A stretch of 64,000 nucleotides of DNA from Deinococcus fonticola (GCF_004634215.1 NZ_SMMH01000021.1:1-64000), one strand, 5' to 3'. Counted from the stretch's first letter, positions 1 through 10,178 are shown. Translations and numbers: made by a program. The notes: a model not told the origin generated them from the sequence alone.

Positions 1-1
1 G

Positions 2-157
2 AAGCGGCGTATTCCTACCCTCGAACGACTTCGGGACGAAGTCGAATCCTGGGTGAGCGCCCGAAATGCAGCGGGGGTAAAGATCAATTGGCAATTCTCG
101 ACCCAGGATGCCCGTCGCAGCTTTGGTCGGCACTATCAAGCTATCCGTATTAATTGA
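2..157 (+). CDS. IS630-family transposase, C-terminal end (partial)
   Basis: Only the last 51 codons are inside the window, read in frame from base 2 to the TGA at 155-157. The tail includes WVSARNAAGVKINWQF followed by STQDAR, which matches the well-known C-terminus of IS630-type DDE transposases (RN..GVKI.WQFTT.DAR). The usual ending is close to KLKRLYP; here it is SFGRHYQAIRIN, so the end has diverged. The catalytic DDE residues lie outside the window, so whether the element is intact cannot be told. I did not find a convincing terminal inverted repeat in the 25 bases between this stop and the next gene. Confidence 0.8.
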   Translation, partial: KRRIPTLERLRDEVESWVSARNAAGVKINWQFSTQDARRSFGRHYQAIRIN

Positions 158-181
158 ACGCTGTACTAGATCATCTGGCAG

Positions 182-966
182 ATGACCGACAGCGCAGGCG
201 CGTCTACGCTTGAAGACATGAACTTCCTTGAATTCTTCGCCATTGCTGAGCAGGATCGAGACATTTTGAATCCGATCGGCCCGGAGAAACTGGAGAAAGT
301 GGCTGCTTATGCTGGCCTGCGCGACGGCCTGAGCGTGCTGGATGTCGGAAGCGGCAAAGGAGCACTTTTACGCCAGTGGGCCCGGAATTGGGACATCCGG
401 GGCGTGGGACTGGAGCTGAACCCTGCTTTCGTACAGCAGGCGCGCGAATTGACGCAGGCCGCCGGCCTGACGGAGAAGCTCTCCTTCTGGGAAGGGAAAG
501 CGCTGGATTTTCCGGTGAAAGTGGCCGGGTATGACGTGGTCGTGTGCCTTGGCGCGACATTTGCCATTGGCACGTTCAGCGAAGCCGTCGCCTGGATGGG
601 TGCCCAGTGAAACCGGGCGGCGTCCTGATCGTCGGGGACGTGGTTCTCAACAGTGAGCAGGCGGTGCGCGAAGCCCCCCAGAATCTTGTGGGCTGGAGCC
701 ACCTGCCGCCCACGCTGGCGGGCCGCTGCCAGGAATTCCAGACGGCAGATGTGGAACTGATCGGTCTGAGCGTGTCCAGCACCGACGACTGGGATCACTA
801 CACCAGCCTGATGTGGAGTGCGGTGGACAGGTGGGCCGCACAGAACCCCGAACACCCCAACCGAACTGAAGTACTTCAAAACGTGCAGGAAGGCAAAGTG
901 AAATACCTGAACTGGGAGCGCGAGCATCTGGGCTGGGCGGTCATGGTGGGCCGCGTGACCGGATAA
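182..966 (+). pseudogene. class I SAM-dependent methyltransferase, frameshifted
   Basis: The first frame (182-610) gives 142 residues with a Rossmann motif I (VLDVGSGKGALLRQW) and a motif II acidic end (GVGLELNP), then stops at TGA just after AWMGAQ. The same protein continues in the next frame from about base 606 (VKPGGVLIVGD, then TDDWDHYTSLMWSAVDRW) to the stop at 964-966. One missing G at about 606-609 (CAGTGAAA where CAGGTGAAA would restore VKPGG) explains the break. Both halves together give a normal length of about 260 residues for this family. The gene follows the IS630 tail directly. Either it is a recent pseudogene or the base is a sequencing error; the substrate is unknown. Confidence 0.8.
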
Positions 967-1102
967 AGGGCTCAGGCCCTCATGCGGCATCAGCTTCCCT
1001 CCGGTAAAATGTTCATTCTGTGCCTCAAGCCAGCGTGGCAAGAGGCTTTCGGCGGAATTCGCAAGACGCTGCGATGACCGACACCGTGAAGGAGCGTCCA
1101 AA

Positions 1103-1169
1103 ATGCACCCATACTCCAGTCTTCCGGCTCATAAACCGGATGCGCCTACAGACTTCCGTCTGGGTGCAT
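1103..1169. repeat. imperfect inverted repeat with nested hairpin
   Basis: ATGCACCCA (1103-1111) pairs with TGGGTGCAT (1161-1169). The pairing continues inward through AC/GT and AGTC/GACT, with small internal loops. A second hairpin TCCGG...CCGGA sits inside. It lies in the 250-base gap upstream of der and could fold in RNA or DNA. It resembles the dyad-symmetric small non-coding repeats described in Deinococcus, but I cannot confirm other copies from this window alone. Confidence 0.6.
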
Positions 1170-1217
1170 CTACTCTTACTCGCTTTGCTCGCCGCCCTAC
1201 GGACGTGGAGGTCTGCC

Positions 1218-2545
<1,328 letters not shown>

Positions 2546-2546
<1 letters not shown>

Positions 2547-3040
2547 TGGGCAACTCAGGCTCAATTAAACGTGCTCTGGCCCGCCGTTTCCTGAGCCTGA
2601 CCACCGGAGAAGCAGCCAGCGTGCTGGTCTTTGCTGCGCTCTACCTGCATTTCCAGCAGCGGGCCGGGACACCTTTTGGCCCTGGTGTCCTTTATCCCTT
2701 TTTGATGCTGGAATTTCTACTGCTGCAAGGCTCCGCTTACTGGCTGAACCGCTGGTTACGCCTCCAGGCCGGTTCATCTGCGAACGCCAGGAACATCCGG
2801 CAAACATACCGGGGATTACGTCTGCTGAATGCCGCGCTGCTTCTGGTTGTCCCTGTGGTGATCTGGTTTGATCAGGTTCAGCTGGCGTGGTCAGTAGGCC
2901 TGGGAGTCTTTGCCCTGGTGGAGTTCATCAATTACTTCTACTGGCGCCTCTCCTACCCTGTTCCTGAATTTTTACGACGACTCGCCAGATGGAATTTTCC
3001 CTCTTCTGTCCTGGCTCGGGAGTTAAACCAACGACGGTAA
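2546..3040 (+). CDS. hypothetical four-helix membrane protein
   Basis: The product has 164 residues with about four hydrophobic segments (AASVLVFAALYLHF; VLYPFLMLEFLLLQG; LLNAALLLVVPVVIWF; WSVGLGVFALVEFINYFYW) and basic N- and C-termini. No catalytic motif is recognisable. The start ATG overlaps the der stop codon by one base, so the gene is probably translated from the der message. It ends about 100 bases before yceD. Function unknown; a Deinococcus-specific inner-membrane protein is likely. Confidence 0.8.
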
Positions 3041-3139
3041 ATGACCGGGGCAATTCACAACTCCGGATAGAGAACCCAAGTCCTATTCGCTTCACCTTTC
3101 CTGCTCGTTTCTGGGGCAGGTCTTGAAAGGAACCCTAGA

Positions 3140-3751
3140 ATGAAAGTTATGAATGACCAACCTCGGATTCACCTGGGATCGCTCCTGCGCTCCAGCGATG
3201 ACGCGCACGCTGCGGGTGAACTGGATCACCTCGATTACTGGCAGGGCAACCAGCGCCAGACCCTGCGCTTCGCCAGGCCCGCAAAATTCAGGGTAGACGT
3301 GAACTCGCTGGGCAACGATGAAATGTACCTGCAAGGGACCTTTACGCCCACCCTGATCATGGAGTGTGCGCGTTGCTTGCGAGACGTGGAAGTGCCGCTG
3401 CAACTGAAACTGGGCACGCTGCTCAAGTACGACCCGTCGGTGGATATCCCTTACCTGGACGAAGCCGAGTCCGGCGAGGAAATCCTGATGTTCGGCGACC
3501 CGGATCTGGACTTGAGCGGTTATCTGGCAGAAACGAGCCTGCTGGCCGCGCCGCTCAGTGTGCTGCACGCGCCGGACTGCAAGGGCTTATGCCAGGTGTG
3601 CGGGCACGACCTGAACGAGGGGCCGTGCGAGCACATGGCGCAGGTGCCGGTGGAGGAGATTGACGATGAGCTGGGCATCCCGGAAGGGAAAGTGCACGCC
3701 AAGCAAAATCCTTTTGCGGCCCTGAAAGACCTGGACGTGCCGGAGGAATAA
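3140..3751 (+). CDS. YceD/DUF177 family protein (23S rRNA accumulation)
   Basis: This 203-residue protein matches the YceD/DUF177 family, which affects large-subunit rRNA accumulation. It shows the typical central CARC motif ([14 protein letters not shown]), an acidic segment and a C-terminal cysteine cluster ([20 protein letters not shown]) that could bind a metal. In most bacteria the next gene is rpmF; here it is moaC, joined by a one-base TAATG overlap. AAAGGA lies about nine bases before ATG 3140; an in-frame ATG at 3149 is an alternative start. Confidence 0.85.
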   Translation: MKVMNDQPRIHLGSLLRSSDDAHAAGELDHLDYWQGNQRQTLRFARPAKFRVDVNSLGNDEMYLQGTFTPTLIMECARCLRDVEVPLQLKLGTLLKYDPSVDIPYLDEAESGEEILMFGDPDLDLSGYLAETSLLAAPLSVLHAPDCKGLCQVCGHDLNEGPCEHMAQVPVEEIDDELGIPEGKVHAKQNPFAALKDLDVPEE

Positions 3752-4233
3752 TGCCGGGCGCCCCTGAACTGACGCACTTCCGCGAAGGTCTGCCGCGCAT
3801 GGTGGACGTGTCGGGGAAGGCACCGACCACGCGCACCGCCTCGGCGGAGGTGTGGGTACTGTTGCCCCCGGAAGCGCGGGCGGCGTTGGAGGCCGGCACC
3901 AACCCAAAAGGTGATCCGCTGACGGTGGCGCGGCTGGCAGGCCTGGCGGGCAGCAAGAAAACGGCGGAGTTGATCGTGCTGTGTCATCCCATTCCGGTGA
4001 CAGGGGCGGACGTGCAGGTGACGCTGGAACCGCAGGGCGTGCATATCGTGACCACTGTGAAGACCACAGCACCGACGGGTGTGGAGATGGAAGCGCTGAC
4101 AGCGGCCAGCGTGGCGGCCCTGAATGTCTATGACATGCTGAAGGCGGCGAGTAAGGCCATCGAAGTGACGGGCCTGCGCCTGCTGACCAAGACAGGCGGG
4201 AAAAGCGGGGACTATGTCGCGCCAGCCAGGTAA
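3751..4233 (+). CDS. moaC: cyclic pyranopterin monophosphate synthase MoaC
   Basis: MoaC converts the MoaA product to cyclic pyranopterin monophosphate in molybdenum cofactor synthesis. The 160-residue product carries the family signatures MVDVSGK near residue 17, [15 protein letters not shown] and [23 protein letters not shown], plus the late lysine-rich segment [12 protein letters not shown]. Length is normal. It starts at the yceD stop (TAATG). No other mo- genes are in the window, but a molybdenum hydroxylase subunit lies at 28566-30851 and would need this cofactor. Confidence 0.95.
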   Translation: MPGAPELTHFREGLPRMVDVSGKAPTTRTASAEVWVLLPPEARAALEAGTNPKGDPLTVARLAGLAGSKKTAELIVLCHPIPVTGADVQVTLEPQGVHIVTTVKTTAPTGVEMEALTAASVAALNVYDMLKAASKAIEVTGLRLLTKTGGKSGDYVAPAR

Positions 4234-4325
4234 CGGTGGGAACGTGAGAGCATCAGGAAAGGGTCAGGCAGTCATCTAGGCATGTCCTGGGAACCTGAGC
4301 GGGCCTTTTGACGTAAAAGGATTGT

Positions 4326-6011
4326 ATGAGGGGAGAGTGGCGCAACTTGCAGACCGCAGCGGGGGAAAACCTGCTGGACTTGCTGCACCGTGAAGCCGAG
4401 CAGTCCCTGACACCCACTGAGCAGCAGAAGCTGGAGGCTGCGCGTAGCGACCCGCAGGTACAGGCGGCCCGCCAGGCCCTGAACCACGCTGTGGCGCTGC
4501 TCAAACTCCCCATGCCACCCATGCTGCGCAGCGTTGCGCCGGACGTGGTGGCAGAGCTGACGCTGGCCCGTCAACTGGCCTCGCCAGCCATGCCGCGCTC
4601 CACCGCGCCGCAGGTTACGGAAGCCATTCAGCTTTCAGTGAAGCTGCGGCCACCGCTATTGCCGCACTCGGTCACCGATGAGGTGGTGGCGGAGATTCAG
4701 GCAGCGCGAATGCTGCAGACCCCACCCATGCCGCGCTCTGTGGTGGCTGCTGTTCTCGATGACCTGAGGTCGGCCAGGGCCCTGGGGGAAGTGCCTGCCC
4801 CGCCGCCTGCGGCTTCCCTGGCGGATAGCGTGGTCAGCCGTATCAGGCGTGACTTCTCTCCTACCAGCCCAGCCCCCCCGGAAGTGCTGCTCCCAGCTGC
4901 ATCGCCTTCGAGCCCAACGCCAACCATAGGGCCAGCCCTTCACGTCCTGGCCGGCCCGCACCCACTTCAGCCCGTGGCGGTGAACCCTGCATCCCGTAAC
5001 CCTGCGCCGTTCGTGCTGGTGGGCGGGTTGCTGGTGGGCCTGACCCTCTTGGCGCTCACCACCGCCTGGCCTAACCTGGCGGCGGGGGCGGTGGTGCTGC
5101 GTACCCTGCTGAACCAGGTTTCCCCGCTGGCGGGCCTGGGGCTGGCGCTGCTCCTCCTGACCAGTGTCCTGATCACCTGGCGGCCCACCCCGGCCCTGCG
5201 GACTGCCGGGGCCGGCGCCTTCGCGCTGTCGGCCATTTTGACCATCCCGGCGCTGTACAACGTGGCAGGCGGCGCAAACGGCCTGAGCATCGGGCATGAC
5301 GTGACCGTCAGCGGCCCGGTCAATGGCAACGTGATTGCCATTGGCGGGAACGTTCGCCTGAAACCCGGTGCAGACGTGCGTGGCGAGGTGGTCACCCTGC
5401 TGGGCGACGTCCACCGGGATGAGGGAGCGCAGGTGCAGGGCCGCGTGAACGCCCTGCTGGGCCACGCCCCCGGTGACCGGGAGGCCATTCAGACGCGGCC
5501 CATCAATAACCTGAGCCTGGCCACGGCCGCTGCCTTCCGGCCCGTGCTGGGATGGCTGGGGGCAGCGGCCTGGCCGCAGATTTTCGTGGCCCTGACGGGA
5601 GGGCTACTGCTGCTGCTTTTCCTGGCCGGGGCGGCGCCACTGCTGGCCCGGCGGCAACGCCACGCCCCCATGCGAACCCTGGCGCTGGGGGTGCTGATGC
5701 TGTCTGCCCTGACGCTGCCCGCCATGGCCCTGGGCTTGACCGGCCTGCTGGGACCGGCCCTGCTGGTTACGGCCACGGCCGCCCTGGTGATCGCCACCGG
5801 CCTCAGCGTCAGTGTCTACGATGTCGGGCGGGCGGTCGCTTACCGCTTCAAATTGCCTGTGCCGGACGCCGTGGGCGCTTTGCTAGGCCTCAGCGCCTTC
5901 GCCGCCAGCCTCAGTTATGCCCCGCTGGCTTTCGCGCTGGCCCTCGTGGGCGGCGCCTGGGGTGCGGGAACCCTGTTCCTGACGCGCCAGCACCTCAGAA
6001 GCGCAGAGTAA
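4326..6011 (+). CDS. membrane protein with five 23-residue repeats and a bactofilin-like segment
   Basis: The protein has 561 residues. Residues 63-177 consist of five consecutive 23-residue units; the best copies contain PPMPRSV, then VVAEI, then AR-L, and the fifth is degenerate. A proline-rich linker follows, then three membrane segments around residues 225-315. Next comes a beta-rich stretch (SIGHDVTVSGPVNGNVIAIG and following, about 320-380) like the polymer-forming bactofilin/DUF342 repeat, and at least three more membrane segments. The N-terminus resembles an anti-sigma-factor cytoplasmic domain in layout but lacks a zinc motif. AAGG lies just upstream of ATG 4326. Function unknown. 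Confidence 0.8.
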   Translation: MRGEWRNLQTAAGENLLDLLHREAEQSLTPTEQQKLEAARSDPQVQAARQALNHAVALLKLPMPPMLRSVAPDVVAELTLARQLASPAMPRSTAPQVTEAIQLSVKLRPPLLPHSVTDEVVAEIQAARMLQTPPMPRSVVAAVLDDLRSARALGEVPAPPPAASLADSVVSRIRRDFSPTSPAPPEVLLPAASPSSPTPTIGPALHVLAGPHPLQPVAVNPASRNPAPFVLVGGLLVGLTLLALTTAWPNLAAGAVVLRTLLNQVSPLAGLGLALLLLTSVLITWRPTPALRTAGAGAFALSAILTIPALYNVAGGANGLSIGHDVTVSGPVNGNVIAIGGNVRLKPGADVRGEVVTLLGDVHRDEGAQVQGRVNALLGHAPGDREAIQTRPINNLSLATAAAFRPVLGWLGAAAWPQIFVALTGGLLLLLFLAGAAPLLARRQRHAPMRTLALGVLMLSALTLPAMALGLTGLLGPALLVTATAALVIATGLSVSVYDVGRAVAYRFKLPVPDAVGALLGLSAFAASLSYAPLAFALALVGGAWGAGTLFLTRQHLRSAE

Positions 6012-6108
6012 CTGGGGTGGAAACCGCTGCCGTTGTTCTGACGGTGACCACTCCTCAGCGCAACCCTCCAGTACGCTAGTCCTACCAGGATTTTCAGGCT
6101 ACAAACAA

Positions 6109-6149
6109 GCAGGAGAGGAACGGGGGATAACCACTCCTCTCCTGCTTTG
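6109..6149 (+). terminator. rho-independent terminator, possibly bidirectional
   Basis: GCAGGAGAGGA (6109-6119) pairs with TCCTCTCCTGC (6135-6145), followed by TTTG. It lies between the convergent membrane-protein gene and ddrO. The complementary strand reads TTGTTTGT after the stem, so it may also stop ddrO transcripts. Confidence 0.8.
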
Positions 6150-6159
6150 TGTCCTGAGT

Positions 6160-6549
<390 letters not shown>

Positions 6550-6693
6550 ATTCACCTCCTGTTGCTGCGGCGTTACGTCTGTGGGTGGCGTGCTGGACGT
6601 TGTTTCCAGGCACTTTTGCCAAGGCGTGCCGCCTGGGACTGTGACCGAGATTCCTTGATTTGCGTCTGAGCAGAATCGGGCAGCCTTGGTTGG

Positions 6694-6729
6694 AGTGTAA
6701 CACCGCTTTTCGCTACGGTCAATACAGAA
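6694..6729 (-). promoter_or_regulatory. ddrO promoter with candidate RDRM-like operator
   Basis: On the minus strand TTGACC (6722-6717) and TACACT (6699-6694) are separated by 17 bases. The segment 6729-6713 reads TTCTGTATTGACCGTAG, overlapping the -35 box. It keeps a TTCTGT half-site and the ATTGAC core of the published 17-base RDRM palindrome TTATGTCATTGACATAA, but the right half is poor and one spacing base is missing. The promoter is well supported; the operator assignment is tentative, though autoregulation of ddrO is established in Deinococcus. Confidence 0.6.
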
Positions 6730-6745
6730 TGAAAGGTTTCCGTTA

Positions 6746-6774
6746 TTGCAACCCGTCTCCCAATCTGCTAGCAT
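6746..6774 (+). promoter_or_regulatory. sigma70-type promoter of the 83-residue gene
   Basis: TTGCAA (6746-6751), a 17-base spacer and TAGCAT (6769-6774) lie about 95 bases before the start at 6869. The position shows that the in-frame ATG at 6746 is promoter DNA and not the true start. It is divergent from the ddrO promoter, only 17 bases away. Confidence 0.65.
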
Positions 6775-6868
6775 CGTAACCAGAAGGATAAAACCGCGCC
6801 TAAACGAACAATTCCGTGAGGTGATGACCTCACACCTCACCTCGCAGCCCTTGCTGGAAGGAGTACCC

Positions 6869-7120
6869 ATGCGTGCCCTCGACACCATTGCCGAAAGTAT
6901 CCGAATCGGTCATGTTCATCCCACTGTCGTCCTGAACACCCTGATTGAAGTGGAGAACGAGAACGGCCTGAACGGCGTGCGCCACGTCGAACGCCACATC
7001 GAAAACGGCATGCAGTCCCTCAAGCAGCGCCAGCATCCGCACCTCATCGTTGCGGAAAAGTGGCTGGGGGCGGCCCGCGCTTACCTGCTGACCCAGGCCG
7101 AACGCAAGCAAGCTGTGTAA
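6869..7120 (+). CDS. hypothetical small protein divergent from ddrO
   Basis: The product has 83 residues and is predominantly helical and charged ([40 protein letters not shown]), with no signal peptide or membrane segment. ATG 6869 has GGAAGGAG at 6856-6863. A longer reading from 6746 is excluded because it begins on the -35 box. It shares its intergenic region with ddrO, so it may be read from a control region that DdrO also affects. No family recognised. Confidence 0.75.
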   Translation: MRALDTIAESIRIGHVHPTVVLNTLIEVENENGLNGVRHVERHIENGMQSLKQRQHPHLIVAEKWLGAARAYLLTQAERKQAV

Positions 7121-7142
7121 TTTTCAGGCCCAGGAGGTCAGC

Positions 7143-7235
7143 GTGCAGCCGACTCCCCCACCTCCACCGCAACCGCCGCAGAAACCACGCAACGTTTCGG
7201 CCCCAGCCCCCACCATCAAAATTCAACTTCCCTAA
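7143..7235 (+). CDS. proline-rich 30-residue microprotein (candidate)
   Basis: A GTG at 7143 lies five bases after a perfect AGGAGG (7132-7137) and opens a 30-codon frame ending at TAA 7233-7235, directly before a strong terminator. Ten of the first 23 residues or so are proline (VQPTPPPPPQPPQKPRNVSA). It begins 22 bases after the 83-residue gene, so the two form a likely operon. The strong Shine-Dalgarno and tight packing against the terminator argue for translation; no homologue is known to me. Confidence 0.5.
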   Translation: MQPTPPPPPQPPQKPRNVSAPAPTIKIQLP

Positions 7236-7276
7236 AAAGCGTGAGGCTCCAGAATAAGTCCTGGGCCTCACGTTTT
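7236..7276. terminator. bidirectional rho-independent terminator
   Basis: CGTGAGGC (7240-7247) pairs with GCCTCACG (7265-7272), flanked by AAAAA on the left and TTTT on the right. It ends the ddrO-divergent operon and can also stop folC transcripts from the other side. Confidence 0.8.
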
Positions 7277-7367
7277 AAGGTTTGCAGCATAAGCTGAAGT
7301 CCTGCTTGTCCATCACCCACAGCGCATAGCTATGGCGATCTGTTCCACGATGAGCAGAACCGGTGTA

Positions 7368-8636
7368 CTACTGCCATCTCTCCCAGGGCTCGGCTCTCTG
7401 GGCCAGCAGCAGGGGGCGCAATTCCCCAATCAGGTACAGGCTGCCGCACGCGACCGTCCAGGCCTGCTTTCCGACCGCTTCCAGGGCTTCTTCAGGCGAA
7501 CGGGTCACGGTGACGGGAAGGTCGGGGAAATGCACTGCCAGGCCAGCGGGATCGGCGGCGCGGGGACTCAGGACGGCGCGGGTCAGAATGACTTCTGAGG
7601 CCAGGCGCCGGAGTTGCCCGGCCACGCCGCCAATGTCCTTGTCCTCCACCGCGCCGAAGATCACGGGAACCGGCGCTGCCCCCAGCGTCAGCAGGGCGTC
7701 AGCCAGGGCTTTTGCACCGTCCGGGTTGTGGGCACCGTCCAGCAGCATCCGCCCGCCGCGCCACGGCAGCACTTCCATGCGCCCAGGCCAGGCGGTGGCC
7801 TCCGTTCCCCGGCTGACCGCTTCAGGCGCCACGCCCAGGCGCAGGGCCGCCACCACCGCCAGCGCCGCATTTCGCGCCCCGTGCTCCCCCAGAAGGGACG
7901 TGCGAAAAACAAACGGCGAACGGTTCGGCAGCGTGACCCGCACCTCCGACCCCCTCCAGCCCAGCGGGTGAATCTCCAGCGTGAAGTCCACCCCGGCACT
8001 CCACAGGTTCGCACCTTCGGCCCGGAAAATGGGGATCAGCCCGCCCGCGACCCCCACCACCGCTGGCCGCTCAGGCCGCAGAATCCCGGCCTTCTCCTGT
8101 GCGATCAGTTCCTTCGTTTCTCCGAGTATCGCCGTGTGATCCAGGGCCACGTTCGTCACGACACTCAGCACCGGGTCAAGGGCATTCGTGGAGTCCAGGC
8201 GGCCCCCCAGGCCCACCTCCATGACCGCCGTGGTCACGTGCTGCCGGGCGAACAGCAGGCACGCCATGGCGGTCACGACCTCAAAGAAAGTGGCCTGCAC
8301 CTCCTCGGCCAGCGGGCGCACTTCACGCAAGACCCGCAGCACCCCGGCCTCCGGGAGTTCCGCGCCGTTCACCAGGAACCGCTCGGTGAAGCGCGTCAGG
8401 TGCGGGCTGGTGAACAACCCCACCCGCTCCCCGCTCGTCTGAAGAATGCTCGCCAGGGTGGCGGAAGTGCTGCCCTTCCCGTTCGTACCACCGACCAGCA
8501 CCACCCGGAAAGACCGCTGCGGCTGCCCCAGGCGCTCCAGCATGGCCCGCATGCGCTCCAGGCCAGGCTTCATGCCAAAACGCTGCCGGGCGAAGAGCCA
8601 GTGCAGATCGGTAGGTATAGGTTCTTGTTCAGGCAT
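7368..8636 (-). CDS. folC: bifunctional folylpolyglutamate/dihydrofolate synthase FolC
   Basis: FolC adds glutamate to dihydropteroate or to tetrahydrofolate. The 422-residue product shows the Mur-ligase-like P-loop VGGTNGKGSTSA, the SPHL motif (LFTSPHLTRFTERF), GLGGRLDSTN, VALDHTAILG and LDGAHNPDGAKAL, in the standard order. I chose ATG 8636 (MPEQEPIP) because TATGCT, a -10-like box, ends seven bases upstream, fitting a leaderless start; ATG 8648 is an alternative. No ribosome-binding site is visible. Confidence 0.95.
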   Translation of the reverse strand: MPEQEPIPTDLHWLFARQRFGMKPGLERMRAMLERLGQPQRSFRVVLVGGTNGKGSTSATLASILQTSGERVGLFTSPHLTRFTERFLVNGAELPEAGVLRVLREVRPLAEEVQATFFEVVTAMACLLFARQHVTTAVMEVGLGGRLDSTNALDPVLSVVTNVALDHTAILGETKELIAQEKAGILRPERPAVVGVAGGLIPIFRAEGANLWSAGVDFTLEIHPLGWRGSEVRVTLPNRSPFVFRTSLLGEHGARNAALAVVAALRLGVAPEAVSRGTEATAWPGRMEVLPWRGGRMLLDGAHNPDGAKALADALLTLGAAPVPVIFGAVEDKDIGGVAGQLRRLASEVILTRAVLSPRAADPAGLAVHFPDLPVTVTRSPEEALEAVGKQAWTVACGSLYLIGELRPLLLAQRAEPWERWQ

Positions 8637-8727
8637 ACCCAACAGCATACTTAATATACTTAAACCATGAAGACAGCCGGGATCAAGCATTTCCCGGCCC
8701 ACTTCTTAAATAGTTGGCTGAAACTCT

Positions 8728-9114
8728 TTAATCGCCCTGGCGCGACATGTAGAGCGGCGCATTGAAACCACCGTAGCTACAGTCGCCATTGTACTCATTG
8801 TTATTTTTGAACCTGCCAGTGCAGGTCACCACATCGCTGCCTTTCTGAGCGGTCAAAACCCCACTATTGACATTGCCTTTAATCACCGCGTCATCAATAG
8901 ACAGCGCTCCACGCAACTGGCCAGTACCCGTGAAATCGCCCTGAGCAGGCGCATCCGTTCGGGTAATGCGGATTGAAATATTGACTGAAAGGCCATATCT
9001 ACTTAAGCTCCCCCTCCAGTTTCCCGTTACACTTTCGGCGGGCGGAATAACCTGCGTCGGGGTACAGCCGGCGAGCAGCAGCGCGGCAAACGGGATCACC
9101 AGGGCTTTCTTCAT
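8728..9114 (-). CDS. predicted lipoprotein
   Basis: The product has 128 residues. MKKALVIPFAALLLAGC is a type II signal peptide with lipobox LAGC and Cys17 as the lipidated residue. The mature part is a small beta-rich domain with GNWRGSLSRYG at its start and TCTGRFKNNNEYNGDCSYGG near the end, where two cysteines could form a disulfide. It looks like a lipocalin-type small lipoprotein, but this is not certain. TATACT ends seven bases before ATG 9114, so the message is probably leaderless. It sits between ppaC and folC on the same strand. Confidence 0.85.
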   Translation of the reverse strand: MKKALVIPFAALLLAGCTPTQVIPPAESVTGNWRGSLSRYGLSVNISIRITRTDAPAQGDFTGTGQLRGALSIDDAVIKGNVNSGVLTAQKGSDVVTCTGRFKNNNEYNGDCSYGGFNAPLYMSRQGD

Positions 9115-9121
9115 ACCCAGG

Positions 9122-9127
9122 AGTATA
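9122..9127 (-). promoter_or_regulatory. -10 box of a leaderless promoter (lipoprotein gene)
   Basis: The minus strand reads TATACT, a five-of-six match to the consensus, ending seven bases before ATG 9114. Transcription would start at or next to the start codon. Confidence 0.6.
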
Positions 9128-9148
9128 CCGAAGTGTCCGCGCCCAAGC

Positions 9149-10093
9149 TTAGGCGTCCGGTGAGAAGTATTTTTCCAGCACCGGGACAATCTGTTTTTTG
9201 CGGCTGATGCGGTGACCCAGGTCAGCCACCTGGCCCTGCGTCCTCACCCCGAAAGCCTCCTGCATGACTTTTTCCTCGGTGGCACTCAGGATAAAAGTCC
9301 GGTTCGTCTCGTTCAGGATGTCCACCACGCTCAGCAGCACGCCACTCAGGCCGTCTTCGGCTTTCACGGTGTCCATGGCCGCCAGCAACTCGGCCTGACG
9401 CCCGAACACGTAAGCGGGGTTGGTGGTTTCAATAACGCCCAGCCCCCACTCCTGCGGTTTTGCCGGGTCTCCGAAAGGAAAGACCTTGTAATCCATTCTG
9501 AACAGCGTTTCAGCGGGAGTATCGCCCAGGTCACTCTTGGCGGCGAACATAGCCAGGGCGTACTGCTCGACATCCTGAATGCCCGCTATGGGAGCCAGAA
9601 ACTCCACGGCCTCCCTGTCATCCTGGGTGGTGGTGGGGCTGCGGAAGTGCAGCGTGTCACTCAGAATGGCGCTCAGCAGCAACTTGGCGTCCTGCACGGG
9701 GACATCCAGATTGGCTTCACGGTGGAGTTTCAGGAGCAGCGTGCCTGTGCAGCCCACCGGTTCAAAACGCAGGTAGGGCGGGTTGGCCGTGGTCAGGTCA
9801 CCCAGTTTGTGGTGATCCACCACGCGCTTGACGCTCAGTTCCGCCAGGTTGCTCACCGACTGGGCGCTCTCGTTATGGTCGACCAACGCCACTGCCGTCC
9901 CTGCAGGGAGTTCAGGCAGCATGGGCGGCGCTTCTACTCCCAGCTCCTTCAGGACAAATTCGGTTTCAAAGTTCAGGTGACCCAGGCGAAAAGCCTGCGC
10001 CTCTACGCCCTGCCGCCGGAGCAGGCTGGCGTACACCAGAGCGGCAGAAATAGCGTCAGTGTCAGGGTTGGTATGGCCGAAAACATGCAGCAT
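9149..10093 (-). CDS. ppaC: manganese-dependent inorganic pyrophosphatase (family II)
   Basis: A 314-residue DHH-superfamily enzyme that hydrolyses pyrophosphate. Motifs are FGHTNPDTDAISAAL (HxxxDxD metal ligands, residues 6-16), LVDHNE and RVVDHH, and the C-terminal DHHA2 part ends SRKKQIVPVLEKYF with the substrate-binding SRKKQ. Length is normal. ATG 10093 is preceded by TACACT ending six bases upstream, so the start is probably leaderless. It lies between slpA and the lipoprotein gene; a pyrophosphatase next to slpA and ddrO agrees with the arrangement I recall for D. radiodurans. Confidence 0.95.
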   Translation of the reverse strand: MLHVFGHTNPDTDAISAALVYASLLRRQGVEAQAFRLGHLNFETEFVLKELGVEAPPMLPELPAGTAVALVDHNESAQSVSNLAELSVKRVVDHHKLGDLTTANPPYLRFEPVGCTGTLLLKLHREANLDVPVQDAKLLLSAILSDTLHFRSPTTTQDDREAVEFLAPIAGIQDVEQYALAMFAAKSDLGDTPAETLFRMDYKVFPFGDPAKPQEWGLGVIETTNPAYVFGRQAELLAAMDTVKAEDGLSGVLLSVVDILNETNRTFILSATEEKVMQEAFGVRTQGQVADLGHRISRKKQIVPVLEKYFSPDA

Positions 10094-10099
10094 GACCCT

Positions 10100-10105
10100 A
10101 GTGTA
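10100..10105 (-). promoter_or_regulatory. -10 box of a leaderless promoter (ppaC)
   Basis: The minus strand reads TACACT six bases before ATG 10093. No Shine-Dalgarno is present in the interval. Confidence 0.55.
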
Positions 10106-10119
10106 GCAACATGTGAACA

Positions 10120-10153
10120 GAAGAAACCCCCGCGTTACGACGGGGGTTTCTTC
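10120..10153 (-). terminator. terminator of slpA
   Basis: GAAGAAACCCCC (10120-10131) pairs with GGGGGTTTCTTC (10142-10153) to make a 12-bp stem whose A/T portion supplies the U-run on the minus strand. It follows the slpA stop by 25 bases. Confidence 0.85.
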
Positions 10154-10178
10154 CAGGAAAGTCGGTGGAGAAAGAGGC

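Noticed and set aside
1103..1171. tRNA-like cloverleaf with a CAT loop
   Set aside because: The loop CTCATAA and 7-bp ends resemble tRNA-Met, but the T arm lacks the TTC-RANY loop, the D arm is missing and the anticodon loop has eight bases. An inverted repeat is simpler.
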